A stretch of 12,509 nucleotides of DNA, from NCBI GenBank assembly GCA_015233705.1, contig JADFXE010000007.1, positions 1 to 12,509 on the forward strand, in the 5' to 3' direction. The translations under genes and the position numbers were made by a program. Source of the stretch: Candidatus Omnitrophota bacterium (GTDB lineage: Bacteria > Omnitrophota > Koll11 > Zapsychrales > Fredricksoniimonadaceae). How positions within the stretch are numbered: the first letter of the stretch is position 1; the number at the start of each line of letters is the position of its first letter. The notes below the pieces were generated by a model. It saw only the letters and a program-made list of their open reading frames with translations, made no database searches and was not told the origin of the DNA. Positions 1-6,811 of the stretch are shown piece after piece.

Positions 1-1260
1 GACGACCATATGTCCGGTCAGGGCGGCCTTGACGCCGATATCCAGCGTCTCCGAATCCCGGATCTCGCCGATCATGATGACATCCGGGTCCTGTCGCAGA
101 ATCGAACGCAAGGTCGAGGTGAAAGTCAACCCCACCTCGAAACGGATATTGACCTGGTTGAGGCCCTTCATCTGGAACTCGACCGGATCCTCAACAGTTA
201 CAATATTTTTCTCCGGCGAATCAATGTACTTGAGGATCGAATACAATGTTGTGGTCTTGCCGCTTCCCGTCGGTCCACAGGCCAGAATCATCCCGTGCGG
301 TCGCGAACTCGCCTCCTTGACGCGCGCCAGGTTCACCGGCTCGAAACCAAGTTTCTCAATGTCGATCCCCTCCAGATTCTTATCAAGCACCCTGAGGACA
401 ATTTTCTCGCCAAAAATAGTCGGCAGGACCGAAACGCGGAAATCCACCTCGCGCCCGCCATCAAGGACCGACCGGAAGCGGCCATCCTGCGGCATGCGGT
501 GCTCGGAGATATCCAAGTTTGAAATAACCTTGAGGCGTGAGACGATCGGAAAATAAAGGACCTTGGCCATGCGGTCGATCTCGCGGATCGAGCCGTCAAC
601 CCGGTAACGGATGCGCAGATGCTTGTCCATGGGCTCGATGAACACGTCGCTCGCCTTGGCCAGGACCGCCTGGCGAATGATCGTGTTGGTGAGCCGGATG
701 ATAGGAGCCTCCTGGGTGATGTGCTCGATCTCCTTGACATCCATCCGCTCGCCGCCGTCGGCGATCAGCTCAACATCCTCGGAATCCTTGATGTCCTTGA
801 TGATCTTATCGAACGCCTCATCTGACCGCGGCTCACAATACTGCTCGATGGCCTGCTGGATATCCTTGGCCCGGCCGATGATCGGCGTGATCGTGAATCC
901 TGTCAGCGCCTTCACATTATCGATAGCAAAGATGTTCAAAGGATCGGCCATGGCCAACGACAGATTCTCCCCCAGGCGCGCTATCGGGAGGATCTGGTAT
1001 TTCTTGAGAATCTCCATCGGGACTGAATTGACGACCGCCGGGTCGACCTTAAGACGGGAAATATTAATGATCGGCAGATGCAGCCCCTCACTCAAAATGA
1101 ACGCCAGCTGCTCCTCATTGATGAGTTTTAGGCGAACCAGGACCCGGCTCAAATCACCGCCGGAAACGCGCTGCTCCTGCAGCGCGGACTCAAGGTCCTC
1201 GGGTCGAAGGATCTCTTCACGCAGCAGGATCTCTTTAATGCGCTCTTTGAGGCTTGGCAT
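1..1260 (-). CDS. gspE: GspE/PilB-type secretion or pilus-assembly ATPase, 3' end cut by window edge
   Basis: This is the hexameric cytoplasmic ATPase that powers type II secretion or type IV pilus assembly. The 420 visible residues begin at an ATG at 1260-1258 and run off the left edge. Residues 1-145 form an MshEN/T2SSE-N domain (NLSLAMADPLN near residue 100). The ATPase core follows, with Walker A GPTGSGKT at residues 329-336 and a Walker B/Asp-box region around 391-402 (DVIMIGEIRD, Glu399). The last roughly 140-150 residues, including any zinc-binding tetracysteine motif, lie outside the window. The start codon overlaps the stop of the upstream gene (TGATG), so translation is probably coupled. 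GspE, PilB and MshE cannot be told apart here because no pilin, PilC/GspF or PilT gene is visible. Confidence 0.95.
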   Translation of the reverse strand, partial: MPSLKERIKEILLREEILRPEDLESALQEQRVSGGDLSRVLVRLKLINEEQLAFILSEGLHLPIINISRLKVDPAVVNSVPMEILKKYQILPIARLGENLSLAMADPLNIFAIDNVKALTGFTITPIIGRAKDIQQAIEQYCEPRSDEAFDKIIKDIKDSEDVELIADGGERMDVKEIEHITQEAPIIRLTNTIIRQAVLAKASDVFIEPMDKHLRIRYRVDGSIREIDRMAKVLYFPIVSRLKVISNLDISEHRMPQDGRFRSVLDGGREVDFRVSVLPTIFGEKIVLRVLDKNLEGIDIEKLGFEPVNLARVKEASSRPHGMILACGPTGSGKTTTLYSILKYIDSPEKNIVTVEDPVEFQMKGLNQVNIRFEVGLTFTSTLRSILRQDPDVIMIGEIRDSETLDIGVKAALTGHMVV

Positions 1261-1709
1261 CAGGCTGTCCCGTAGTATTTTGTGATCGCGTTACGGATAT
1301 CTTTCGTCGTACTCACAAAGGCCTGGACCGTGCAGCCGGTGATCAGCTCCACGTCCTCGACCGCCTTGACATTCAAAGGATTGGCCATGGCCAGGGTCAG
1401 GCTCTTGCCGATCTTGTCAATAGGGATAAGACAAAACTGCTCGCAAAGATTCGCCGGGACAGCCCGAATCACCTCGGGATCGATCTCATACTGGGCCAGG
1501 GGAAGATAGGGAAAACCATATTGGCAAGTCAGGGCCTGGGCGATATCTTCCTCGGTAACAAATGACAGGAGCACCAGGGCATCACCGAACAGGACACCGG
1601 CATGCGCACGCTGGTATTCCAGGGTCTTCTCGACCTGGGCACGGGTGATGATTCCGCGCTCGACCAAGAGTTCCCCAAGATGCTTGCTTGAAGCTCTTTC
1701 CAGACGCAT
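1260..1709 (-). CDS. Free-standing MshEN (T2SSE N-terminal) domain protein
   Basis: The protein has 149 residues and no ATPase domain. It carries two MshEN-type repeats: LGELLVERG with EKTLEYQ (residues 11-33), and a second near residues 42-65 (GDALVLLSFVTEEDIAQAL). A compact alpha/beta region follows (SLTLAMANPLN, residues 103-113). MshEN domains in MshE and related ATPases bind cyclic di-GMP through such repeats. The second half closely resembles residues 90-141 of the ATPase encoded immediately downstream, so the two are paralogous. The stop (TGA) shares one base with that gene's ATG. No strong Shine-Dalgarno sequence is visible. It is probably a regulatory or adaptor subunit for the ATPase; c-di-GMP binding is inferred from the family. 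Confidence 0.88.
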   Translation of the reverse strand: MRLERASSKHLGELLVERGIITRAQVEKTLEYQRAHAGVLFGDALVLLSFVTEEDIAQALTCQYGFPYLPLAQYEIDPEVIRAVPANLCEQFCLIPIDKIGKSLTLAMANPLNVKAVEDVELITGCTVQAFVSTTKDIRNAITKYYGTA

Positions 1710-1742
1710 ATATTATTAGATTCTTTCTTATTATGTATCTGT

Positions 1743-1771
1743 ACTTTACTTAAATAAATATTTATTGTCAA
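1743..1771 (-). promoter_or_regulatory. Sigma-70-type promoter for the MshEN-gspE pair
   Basis: On the minus strand a perfect -35 box TTGACA (1771-1766) is followed by a 17-bp spacer and a -10 box TAAAGT (1748-1743). This lies about 35 bases upstream of the MshEN start at 1709. The spacer is very AT-rich and contains the 14-bp palindrome AATAAATATTTATT (1753-1766). The position, just after the rodA stop, makes the MshEN-ATPase pair its own transcription unit. Confidence 0.7.
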
Positions 1772-1794
1772 CGGATTGGGAGAATTTCAACGGA
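1768..1794. repeat. Direct repeat TCAACGGA x2 overlapping the -35 box
   Basis: The 8-mer TCAACGGA occurs at 1768-1775 and again at 1787-1794, with starts 19 bp apart. The first copy overlaps the -35 box of the promoter for the MshEN-gspE pair and the second abuts the rodA stop codon. Two same-orientation half-sites about two helical turns apart fit an activator or response-regulator site. The functional reading is inference. Confidence 0.4.
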
Positions 1795-2934
1795 CTAGGC
1801 TGAACGGCGCTGGCTCAAATTCAAAAGGATCCCGACCATAATCGCGAATACCACAAACGACGTCCGGCCATAACTGATAAACGGCAACGTAATGCCAACG
1901 ACCGGACTTAACCCCATGGTCATGCTCATATTGATCGTAACTTGCAGGGTCAAAGCAGTCACGATCCCGACCGTGACCAGGTGACTGAACTTATCCTTAA
2001 CGCGGGCAGCGATATTGACGCCTGTATAGATCAGAACAAAGTAGGCGCCCAGAAGAAAAAGCGCGCCCAGAAACCCCCACTCTTCCCCGACAACAGAGAA
2101 GATGAAATCCGTGTGACGCTCAGGAAGGAAGTTTAACTGGTTCTGCGTCCCTGACAACCAACCCTTACCGAAAAGCTGACCTGAACCGATGGCGATCCTG
2201 GACTGAATGATCGTGTATCCGGCACCGAGCGGATCGATGTTGGGATTCAGAAAAACCAGCAGCCGGTCCTTTTGGTAAGGCTTCAAAAAATGCCCTCCGA
2301 TCGGCACCATGACCGCACAAAATCCCAGAAAGGCCCAGAAGGGTTTGCTGTCCAGCCCGCTGGCATAAAGCATGACAATAAAGATGCCGATGACCAGAAG
2401 CCCGGTCCCCAGGTCAGGCTGCTTGAAAATCAGCGCAAAGCTCAATAACGTGATGAAGAAAGGGAAAAGCAGGTCGCGCCATCCGGCGTAAAAGGAACTG
2501 CGGACGTCAAAAGAAAGCTTGGGATTCCGCGTGCTGAAATAACGGGCGAGAAAGAAGATGACCGTCAGCTTGGAAAGTTCCGACGGCTGGAAGCTGACGC
2601 CGCCCACACTGAACCAACGCGTCGCGCCCAGGGCCGAACGACCGAAGACGAGAACAAATAGCAGAAAGAACAAGCTCAGACCATAAAGAATATACGCGAC
2701 ATCAAACGAAAGCCGATAATTCACTCGGCTGAAAATATACATGATCGCCAACGCGAGACCGGCACAAAACAACTGATCGAAAAAGACCTGCTGCGAGACG
2801 CGGACATTGTCCGACGTCGCACTGTAAAGAGCGACCAGACCAAAGCCCATGATGATGACCGAACAAAGCCAAATCTTGCCTGCTTCAGCATTTTTCATAC
2901 GCCTTAAACGACCCTGAGATTTTCCGGCCTCCAC
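1795..2934 (-). CDS. rodA: RodA (SEDS-family peptidoglycan glycosyltransferase)
   Basis: RodA polymerises lipid II into glycan strands in the cell-elongation machinery, together with a class B PBP. The 379-residue protein is a multi-spanning membrane protein with the SEDS signatures: FQPSELSKL (near 115-123), QPDLGTGLL (172-180), GAGYTIIQSRIAIGSG (237-252) and FLPERHTDFIFSVVGEE (269-285). The catalytic Asp of the family corresponds to Asp276. The usual SYGG motif reads SYGRTS (Arg357). The start is uncertain. The frame opens at GTG 2934, but ATG 2898 would give 367 residues and still include the first membrane helix; neither has an ideally spaced ribosome-binding site. No MreB, MreC or PBP2 gene is in view. 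It follows a small membrane-protein gene by 24 bases. Confidence 0.95.
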   Translation of the reverse strand: MEAGKSQGRLRRMKNAEAGKIWLCSVIIMGFGLVALYSATSDNVRVSQQVFFDQLFCAGLALAIMYIFSRVNYRLSFDVAYILYGLSLFFLLFVLVFGRSALGATRWFSVGGVSFQPSELSKLTVIFFLARYFSTRNPKLSFDVRSSFYAGWRDLLFPFFITLLSFALIFKQPDLGTGLLVIGIFIVMLYASGLDSKPFWAFLGFCAVMVPIGGHFLKPYQKDRLLVFLNPNIDPLGAGYTIIQSRIAIGSGQLFGKGWLSGTQNQLNFLPERHTDFIFSVVGEEWGFLGALFLLGAYFVLIYTGVNIAARVKDKFSHLVTVGIVTALTLQVTINMSMTMGLSPVVGITLPFISYGRTSFVVFAIMVGILLNLSQRRSA

Positions 2935-2958
2935 AACCTCGAAGGCTCTGAAGATTTC

Positions 2959-3195
2959 CTACTTCTTCTTTTCCCACGGCCAGCAACGTTCATATTTGCA
3001 AGCGATCTCAGGATACGGGGTCTTGATGCGCTGCAGGCACTTGGCCTTGCAGGCCCGGTAAGAATCAAAAATAGGGACGCAGCAGATCATGAGGAGAAGA
3101 ACCACCAGAAGAACGACTTTCTGGCGTTCGGAAAAAAGGGATTTCTTTTCTCCTTTAGCAGACTTTGATGACTTATTCTTCTTATCTTTAGCCAT
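2959..3195 (-). CDS. Small single-pass membrane protein with Cys-rich C-terminus, unknown function
   Basis: The 78-residue protein has a very Lys/Ser-rich N-terminus (residues 1-25), one hydrophobic helix (about 27-44, ending in ICC) and a short tail. The tail contains a CKAKC group and two further cysteines before the end (IACKYERCWPWEKKK). The positive-inside rule puts the tail outside the cytoplasm, where the four cysteines could form disulfides. The start is supported by AAAGGA five bases upstream of the ATG. It lies just after a terminator and 24 bases ahead of rodA, so it is probably co-transcribed with rodA. I do not recognise the family. Confidence 0.75.
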   Translation of the reverse strand: MAKDKKNKSSKSAKGEKKSLFSERQKVVLLVVLLLMICCVPIFDSYRACKAKCLQRIKTPYPEIACKYERCWPWEKKK

Positions 3196-3218
3196 TAGGA
3201 TCCTTTCTTGTAGTCATA

Positions 3219-3242
3219 AAAAGGTCAGCCGGCTGACCTTTT
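3219..3242 (-). terminator. Intrinsic terminator after the Memo-AMMECR1 gene
   Basis: A perfect 24-bp palindrome (arm AAAAGGTCAGCC) forms a 10-bp stem with a CCGG loop. On the minus strand the stem ends in a run of five T (TTTTTATG). It begins 5 bases after the stop codon of the Memo-AMMECR1 gene and 24 bases before the next start codon. Being palindromic it could also act in the other direction. Confidence 0.8.
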
Positions 3243-3247
3243 GACTT

Positions 3248-4747
3248 CTATTCCTTTTCCCCGAACACCTCTGCCGTAAAGATCTCCAGCGTCGTGCCGG
3301 GCGTTTTCCAGCAATCCGGCGGCAGGCCGGCCTTCTGAGAACACAGCTCCGACAAAAACCGGTCCTTGCTCCATCCGGTCTCGGTGGCGACCTGCGGCAG
3401 GAACACACCGCGGTTGCGATACCCGCGACTCACAATGACGCCATGTGTGCCCAGAACGATCTCATCCGCGCTCTGGACCACACGGGGCTTGGACAGGACC
3501 GACACCTCCACATCAATATCCTTCAATTCTCCCGCCGCAACTGGATTAAAACGCGGATCCTGCGAAGCCGCGGCCACCGCCATGTCACGGATCGTCTTAT
3601 ACAACGGCCCGCTGCCTAAAATATTGCCAATGCACCCGCGCAGCTGACCGCTTTTTTGCAGCGTGACAAACGCGCCCTCTTCTTCGTTCAGACGCGGATC
3701 TGTATTATCGACATCCAAAACTTTTCCGGTCTTGACAAATGTCTCCACGGTCGTGCGTGCGATCTGTAAAAGCTTCTTTTTCTGCGCCTCGTTCAAAGGC
3801 TGAATGCCTTCCGCGACCTTGGGAATTTCAGTCGTCTTCTGACTATCGCGATAGAACATGATCGATGCATACCCAACGACACTACTGGCGTCGCCCGTGA
3901 TATCCGCCGAAGTCGCGTGGCGCAGCACCTTGGCCTTGTCAAATCCGGCGCGTTTGGCATACATCATGGCGGTCGCGACCACATGGAAGCCATCGACCTC
4001 CATCTCGCCCGAGCGGTGCCCCGCGATCAGCTTTTCAAGGTCCATGGCCTCGATCGCTTCAAGGCCCTTCTGATCGATCGCCCGGGCCTGCTTGTCAGGA
4101 TGAAAATGCGACTGATCCACGCTCACGTCAATCAGGACATCTTTCCTTTCACCGATTGCAAAGAACAGCGCTTCGGACAGGCTGCGCATTGTCTCGCCAT
4201 CCGGAGGATAGCCGAGGATGACGGGAACGATCTTCGCGCCAGGAAAAGTCTTCTGGATGAACGGCAGCTGGGTTTCGACCGAATTCTCCGGCCGACCAGG
4301 CGCACCTTCAAAAATATCCCGACGGAAAGTGAACCGCTTGTCAGCTGCGAGGATCTTGCCGGCCAGATCCTTGTCCACCTCAAGTCGGCCCAGAGGTGTG
4401 GTAAAAGCACCCTCCGGCCAGATCGACGCGCCGGGGAAAGAAAAATTGTGCGTGGGCGCCAGGACCACGACCGTCGAGACCTTCCTGGCCTGAGCCGCCT
4501 TCCACCCGTAAGCCGCGACCGGTCCGGAGAAGACAAAGCCCGCGTGCGGCGAAACAATCACGCCGATATCCGTCTCTTGCGGCGTCTCTTTAACGCCAGC
4601 AAAGAATCCGTCGAGCATGGCAGAGAGCTCGGCCTTGCCTGCCGGATACCAGCTCCCGGCCAAGCGGGCTTCCTTCACATTGTCTTCGCCACGGGCGAAT
4701 GAATGAACGGCCATACACAGCACCAGCGTGAGAATAAATTTCTTCAT
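3248..4747 (-). CDS. Exported Memo-AMMECR1 fusion protein
   Basis: The 499-residue protein joins two domains of the 'AmmeMemoRadiSam' set. Residues 1-20 look like a Sec signal peptide (MKKFILTLVLCMAVHSFA, possible cleavage after SFA). Residues 25-300 form a Memo domain, related to class III extradiol dioxygenases: SPHAGFVFSG (His68), LAPTHNFSF (His100) and DQSH (His214). Residues 320-499 form an AMMECR1 domain with the LRGCIG signature at 369-374. The radical SAM partner is not in the window. I chose ATG 4747, two bases after the upstream stop and directly before the signal peptide. The frame extends to 4897, but that would overlap the DoxX-like gene heavily and place non-signal sequence in front. 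At the place of the Memo Cys ligand the sequence reads VDGFH (Asp252). The activity is unknown. Confidence 0.9.
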   Translation of the reverse strand: MKKFILTLVLCMAVHSFARGEDNVKEARLAGSWYPAGKAELSAMLDGFFAGVKETPQETDIGVIVSPHAGFVFSGPVAAYGWKAAQARKVSTVVVLAPTHNFSFPGASIWPEGAFTTPLGRLEVDKDLAGKILAADKRFTFRRDIFEGAPGRPENSVETQLPFIQKTFPGAKIVPVILGYPPDGETMRSLSEALFFAIGERKDVLIDVSVDQSHFHPDKQARAIDQKGLEAIEAMDLEKLIAGHRSGEMEVDGFHVVATAMMYAKRAGFDKAKVLRHATSADITGDASSVVGYASIMFYRDSQKTTEIPKVAEGIQPLNEAQKKKLLQIARTTVETFVKTGKVLDVDNTDPRLNEEEGAFVTLQKSGQLRGCIGNILGSGPLYKTIRDMAVAAASQDPRFNPVAAGELKDIDVEVSVLSKPRVVQSADEIVLGTHGVIVSRGYRNRGVFLPQVATETGWSKDRFLSELCSQKAGLPPDCWKTPGTTLEIFTAEVFGEKE

Positions 4748-4749
4748 GT

Positions 4750-5199
4750 CTATTTCTTCACGTACAAACCATCCAGACTGAAACGACTGGACCTGGCAAT
4801 ATTCTTCAGGCAGATAATCGTGCAGATCAAGACCGTTACGTCCACCAGGATGACCCCGCGCAAAGGCAAATGAATCAGGCTGCCGAAACATCCACAATTA
4901 TCCAGCGGCAAATTGCGCGCAATCGCCTGACCGACCATACCGATCAAGAACACGGAAATCAAGGCCAACGCCTTAAGAGCCACATCCAACCAAAGCCCCA
5001 GCAGAATAAAAACACCAACGATCAGCTCGATCCATGGAAAGCCAACGGCGGCCAGGCGCGCCAGGGCATCCGGCAGGATCTCGTAACCCTGGATGACATA
5101 CAGAAAGTTCTCCGTCGGGCCGAGCGCCTTCTCCAAACCAGAGATAATGAACAGAACACCCAGCACCAAACGAATGATAACAAAAATATTATTTCGCAT
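4750..5199 (-). CDS. MauE/DoxX-family membrane protein
   Basis: The 149-residue protein has four predicted membrane helices (about 7-23, 46-69, 73-95 and 113-132). It also has the NCGCFG motif (Cys102, Cys104) typical of the MauE-like branch of the DoxX family. MauE in methylotrophs works with the thioredoxin-like MauD in disulfide maturation of methylamine dehydrogenase, and relatives often sit beside thioredoxin-fold genes. Here the upstream neighbour is a DsbA-like protein whose gene overlaps this one by 11 bases. No clear Shine-Dalgarno sequence precedes the ATG, so translation is probably coupled. Likely role: membrane thiol/electron-transfer partner of the DsbA-like protein (inference). 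Confidence 0.85.
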   Translation of the reverse strand: MRNNIFVIIRLVLGVLFIISGLEKALGPTENFLYVIQGYEILPDALARLAAVGFPWIELIVGVFILLGLWLDVALKALALISVFLIGMVGQAIARNLPLDNCGCFGSLIHLPLRGVILVDVTVLICTIICLKNIARSSRFSLDGLYVKK

Positions 5200-5824
5200 T
5201 GGGTTTTATAAGGGCCTCCACCGCTTCCACAAAATTCTTTCTGCCAACCGCCATCTTGCCGTTGACAAAGAATGTCGGCGTTGAGTTCACGTGAAGTCCC
5301 TCTCCTTCCATTACATCCTTCTTGATCTTCTCCTGCGGCAGGCTGCTATTGACACAGGCCGCCATGCGGATACCATCCAGCCCAATGGACACGGCCAGTT
5401 GGGAGAAATAGGGATCAACCATGCTCATCTTGGACCAGCTTGACTGGCTTTTAAAGATAACATCGTGCCAAGGCCAAAATTTGCCTTGCTGGGCCGCGCA
5501 CTCCGCGTACATGGCCGCACGATTCGCAAAGGCATGCATGGGAAGCGGGAAGTACTTAAGCTCGATGTAAATACGACTTGGGTAAGTATTCGCCAAATCG
5601 TGCACCGCCTCGGATGCCTTGGCGCAAGCCGGGCACTGGAAATCTGTAAACTCAACGACCTTGATCGGCGCTGCCGAATCCCCTTTGGCCCGCGGATTAG
5701 CGCTCGTCAAAGGCCGCAGGGAAATGACCGGCTGTTTCTTCAGAAGAATGGCGCGGGCAAACGCAACAGAGCCTACACACACCAGAATGACGAGCACTCC
5801 CAGAACAGGCTTAGATATTTTCAT
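5189..5824 (-). CDS. DsbA-family thiol-disulfide oxidoreductase, membrane-anchored or exported
   Basis: The 211-residue thioredoxin-fold protein has an N-terminal hydrophobic segment (residues 7-27) acting as signal peptide or anchor. The active site is FTDFQCPACAKA with Cys64 and Cys67, the inserted helical domain typical of DsbA spans about 70-170, and the cis-Pro loop is STPTFFVNG (Pro183). Two more cysteines occur at 109 and 157. The start at ATG 5824 is fixed by a good GAGGAAG site and by the signal sequence; the frame stays open further upstream but would run into the receiver gene. It overlaps the MauE/DoxX gene. It probably oxidises or isomerises envelope proteins; the Memo-AMMECR1 protein two genes on is a candidate substrate (inference). 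Confidence 0.92.
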   Translation of the reverse strand: MKISKPVLGVLVILVCVGSVAFARAILLKKQPVISLRPLTSANPRAKGDSAAPIKVVEFTDFQCPACAKASEAVHDLANTYPSRIYIELKYFPLPMHAFANRAAMYAECAAQQGKFWPWHDVIFKSQSSWSKMSMVDPYFSQLAVSIGLDGIRMAACVNSSLPQEKIKKDVMEGEGLHVNSTPTFFVNGKMAVGRKNFVEAVEALIKPNAK

Positions 5825-5849
5825 TGGCACTTCCTCATCCCTAAAACGA

Positions 5850-6209
5850 CTACCCGATATGTTTTTTAATCTTCTCGAGGAGCTCTCTATTATGAAAAGG
5901 CTTAACAAGGTATTCCTTGACCCCTTCCACCTTGAAAATGTCACCCATATCTTCCTTGGAGGTAAGGACAATGATTGGCGTCCCTGCCCCCTGCTCCAAC
6001 TTGCGGACCTCAAAAAGAAACGAATAACCGTTGATCTTGGGCATAACCACGTCCAGAAGGATCAAGTCCGGCATCTCATACTGGACCTTTTTCAGCGCCT
6101 CTTCCCCGTCATAGGCGAGCACGACCTGATAACCATTCTCCTCAAGGAATGACCCCATGAGTTTGGCTAGCGTTTTGTCATCATCTGCGATCAGAATTTT
6201 CTTTGCCAC
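5850..6209 (-). CDS. Single-domain CheY-like response regulator (second receiver of the operon)
   Basis: This is a stand-alone receiver domain of 119 residues starting MAKKILIADDD. The acidic pocket is the DDD run, the phospho-acceptor is the Asp of LILLDVVMP (residue 53), the switch region is IIVLTSKED, and the conserved Lys is in YLVKPF. I chose GTG 6209 because it lies 8 bases after GAGG and 2 bases after the stop of the CheX-like gene. The frame also opens at a TTG at 6215, which is only 2 bases from GAGG. There is no output domain, so it acts through protein partners. The neighbouring CheX-like protein and second receiver suggest one local signalling module; no histidine kinase is in the window. 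Confidence 0.93.
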   Translation of the reverse strand: MAKKILIADDDKTLAKLMGSFLEENGYQVVLAYDGEEALKKVQYEMPDLILLDVVMPKINGYSFLFEVRKLEQGAGTPIIVLTSKEDMGDIFKVEGVKEYLVKPFHNRELLEKIKKHIG

Positions 6210-6211
6210 TA

Positions 6212-6811
6212 TCAATACCTCGGCAACTTGCCCATGGAAAGTTCAGCTACGATCTTTTTCTCACCCCGGATGTAGAACTCAATCTCGTGCTTGAAATCCT
6301 GCTCGGAAGAAAAAGTAACTCCGTTAACCGCCGTATTAATGTAGCTGTCAAAATGCGACATCTCAAGGAAGATATACCCGAGCCCGGAAAGCTCTTTGAC
6401 GAAATAGCCGGCGATCAGGTTGGTCAGGGTTCCGCAAGCGTCTAGAATAACCCCCTCGTTATCCTCATCGATACGCCCGTATTCCAAAAGCCACATCAGG
6501 CGCGCAATGTAATCCGCCGGAATATAGATCACCAGAACCCCAATCGGCCGGCCCTGCTCCATGCGCTCTTTGTCCCGGTAGAAATTAATGCTCGACAGAA
6601 TTGTCCTAACGCCAAACTTCTCCAGGCCGTCAACACGCATGCGCTTGCCGAACTGGACGATCTTCCGCTCCCGGATCACCGGGGTTGGCGAAAGATAAAT
6701 ATCGCCCTTCACGCGCAGCATCTTGGCCACAGCGGCGGACAAGACCAGCGACAGATCATGCAGGGCTTCTTGCGTAAAAAGGCTGGGAAGGACCTGATCA
6801 AATTCCGACAT
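6212..6811 (-). CDS. CheX/CheC-like chemotaxis phosphatase homologue with altered catalytic motif
   Basis: The 199-residue protein sits between two CheY-like receivers. The clearest family signature is LDACGTLTNLIAGYF (residues 123-137), matching the CheX/CheC helix that normally carries an E-x-x-N motif. Here the Asn is kept (Asn131) but the Glu position is Thr128. A further element (GVTFSS near 164-169) also fits CheX-like domains. The protein is longer than usual CheX (about 150-160 residues) because of extra N-terminal sequence. The ATG overlaps the end of the upstream receiver gene by 14 bases. It may bind receivers without dephosphorylating them, but this is inferred from one residue. 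The family call is fairly confident; the activity is not. Confidence 0.75.
   Translation of the reverse strand: MSEFDQVLPSLFTQEALHDLSLVLSAAVAKMLRVKGDIYLSPTPVIRERKIVQFGKRMRVDGLEKFGVRTILSSINFYRDKERMEQGRPIGVLVIYIPADYIARLMWLLEYGRIDEDNEGVILDACGTLTNLIAGYFVKELSGLGYIFLEMSHFDSYINTAVNGVTFSSEQDFKHEIEFYIRGEKKIVAELSMGKLPRY

Noticed and set aside
611..1285. Long open frame on the plus strand (about 224 codons)
   Set aside because: It lies wholly opposite the GspE gene, has a Ser/Arg-rich low-complexity translation, and matches no family.
3917..4702. Long open frame on the plus strand (261 codons)
   Set aside because: It is a shadow of the Memo-AMMECR1 gene; composition is Arg/His-rich with no domain signature or ribosome-binding site.
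4748..4897. 50-residue N-terminal extension of the Memo-AMMECR1 protein
   Set aside because: It would lie inside the MauE/DoxX-like gene and hide an evident signal peptide; the internal ATG at 4747 fits better.
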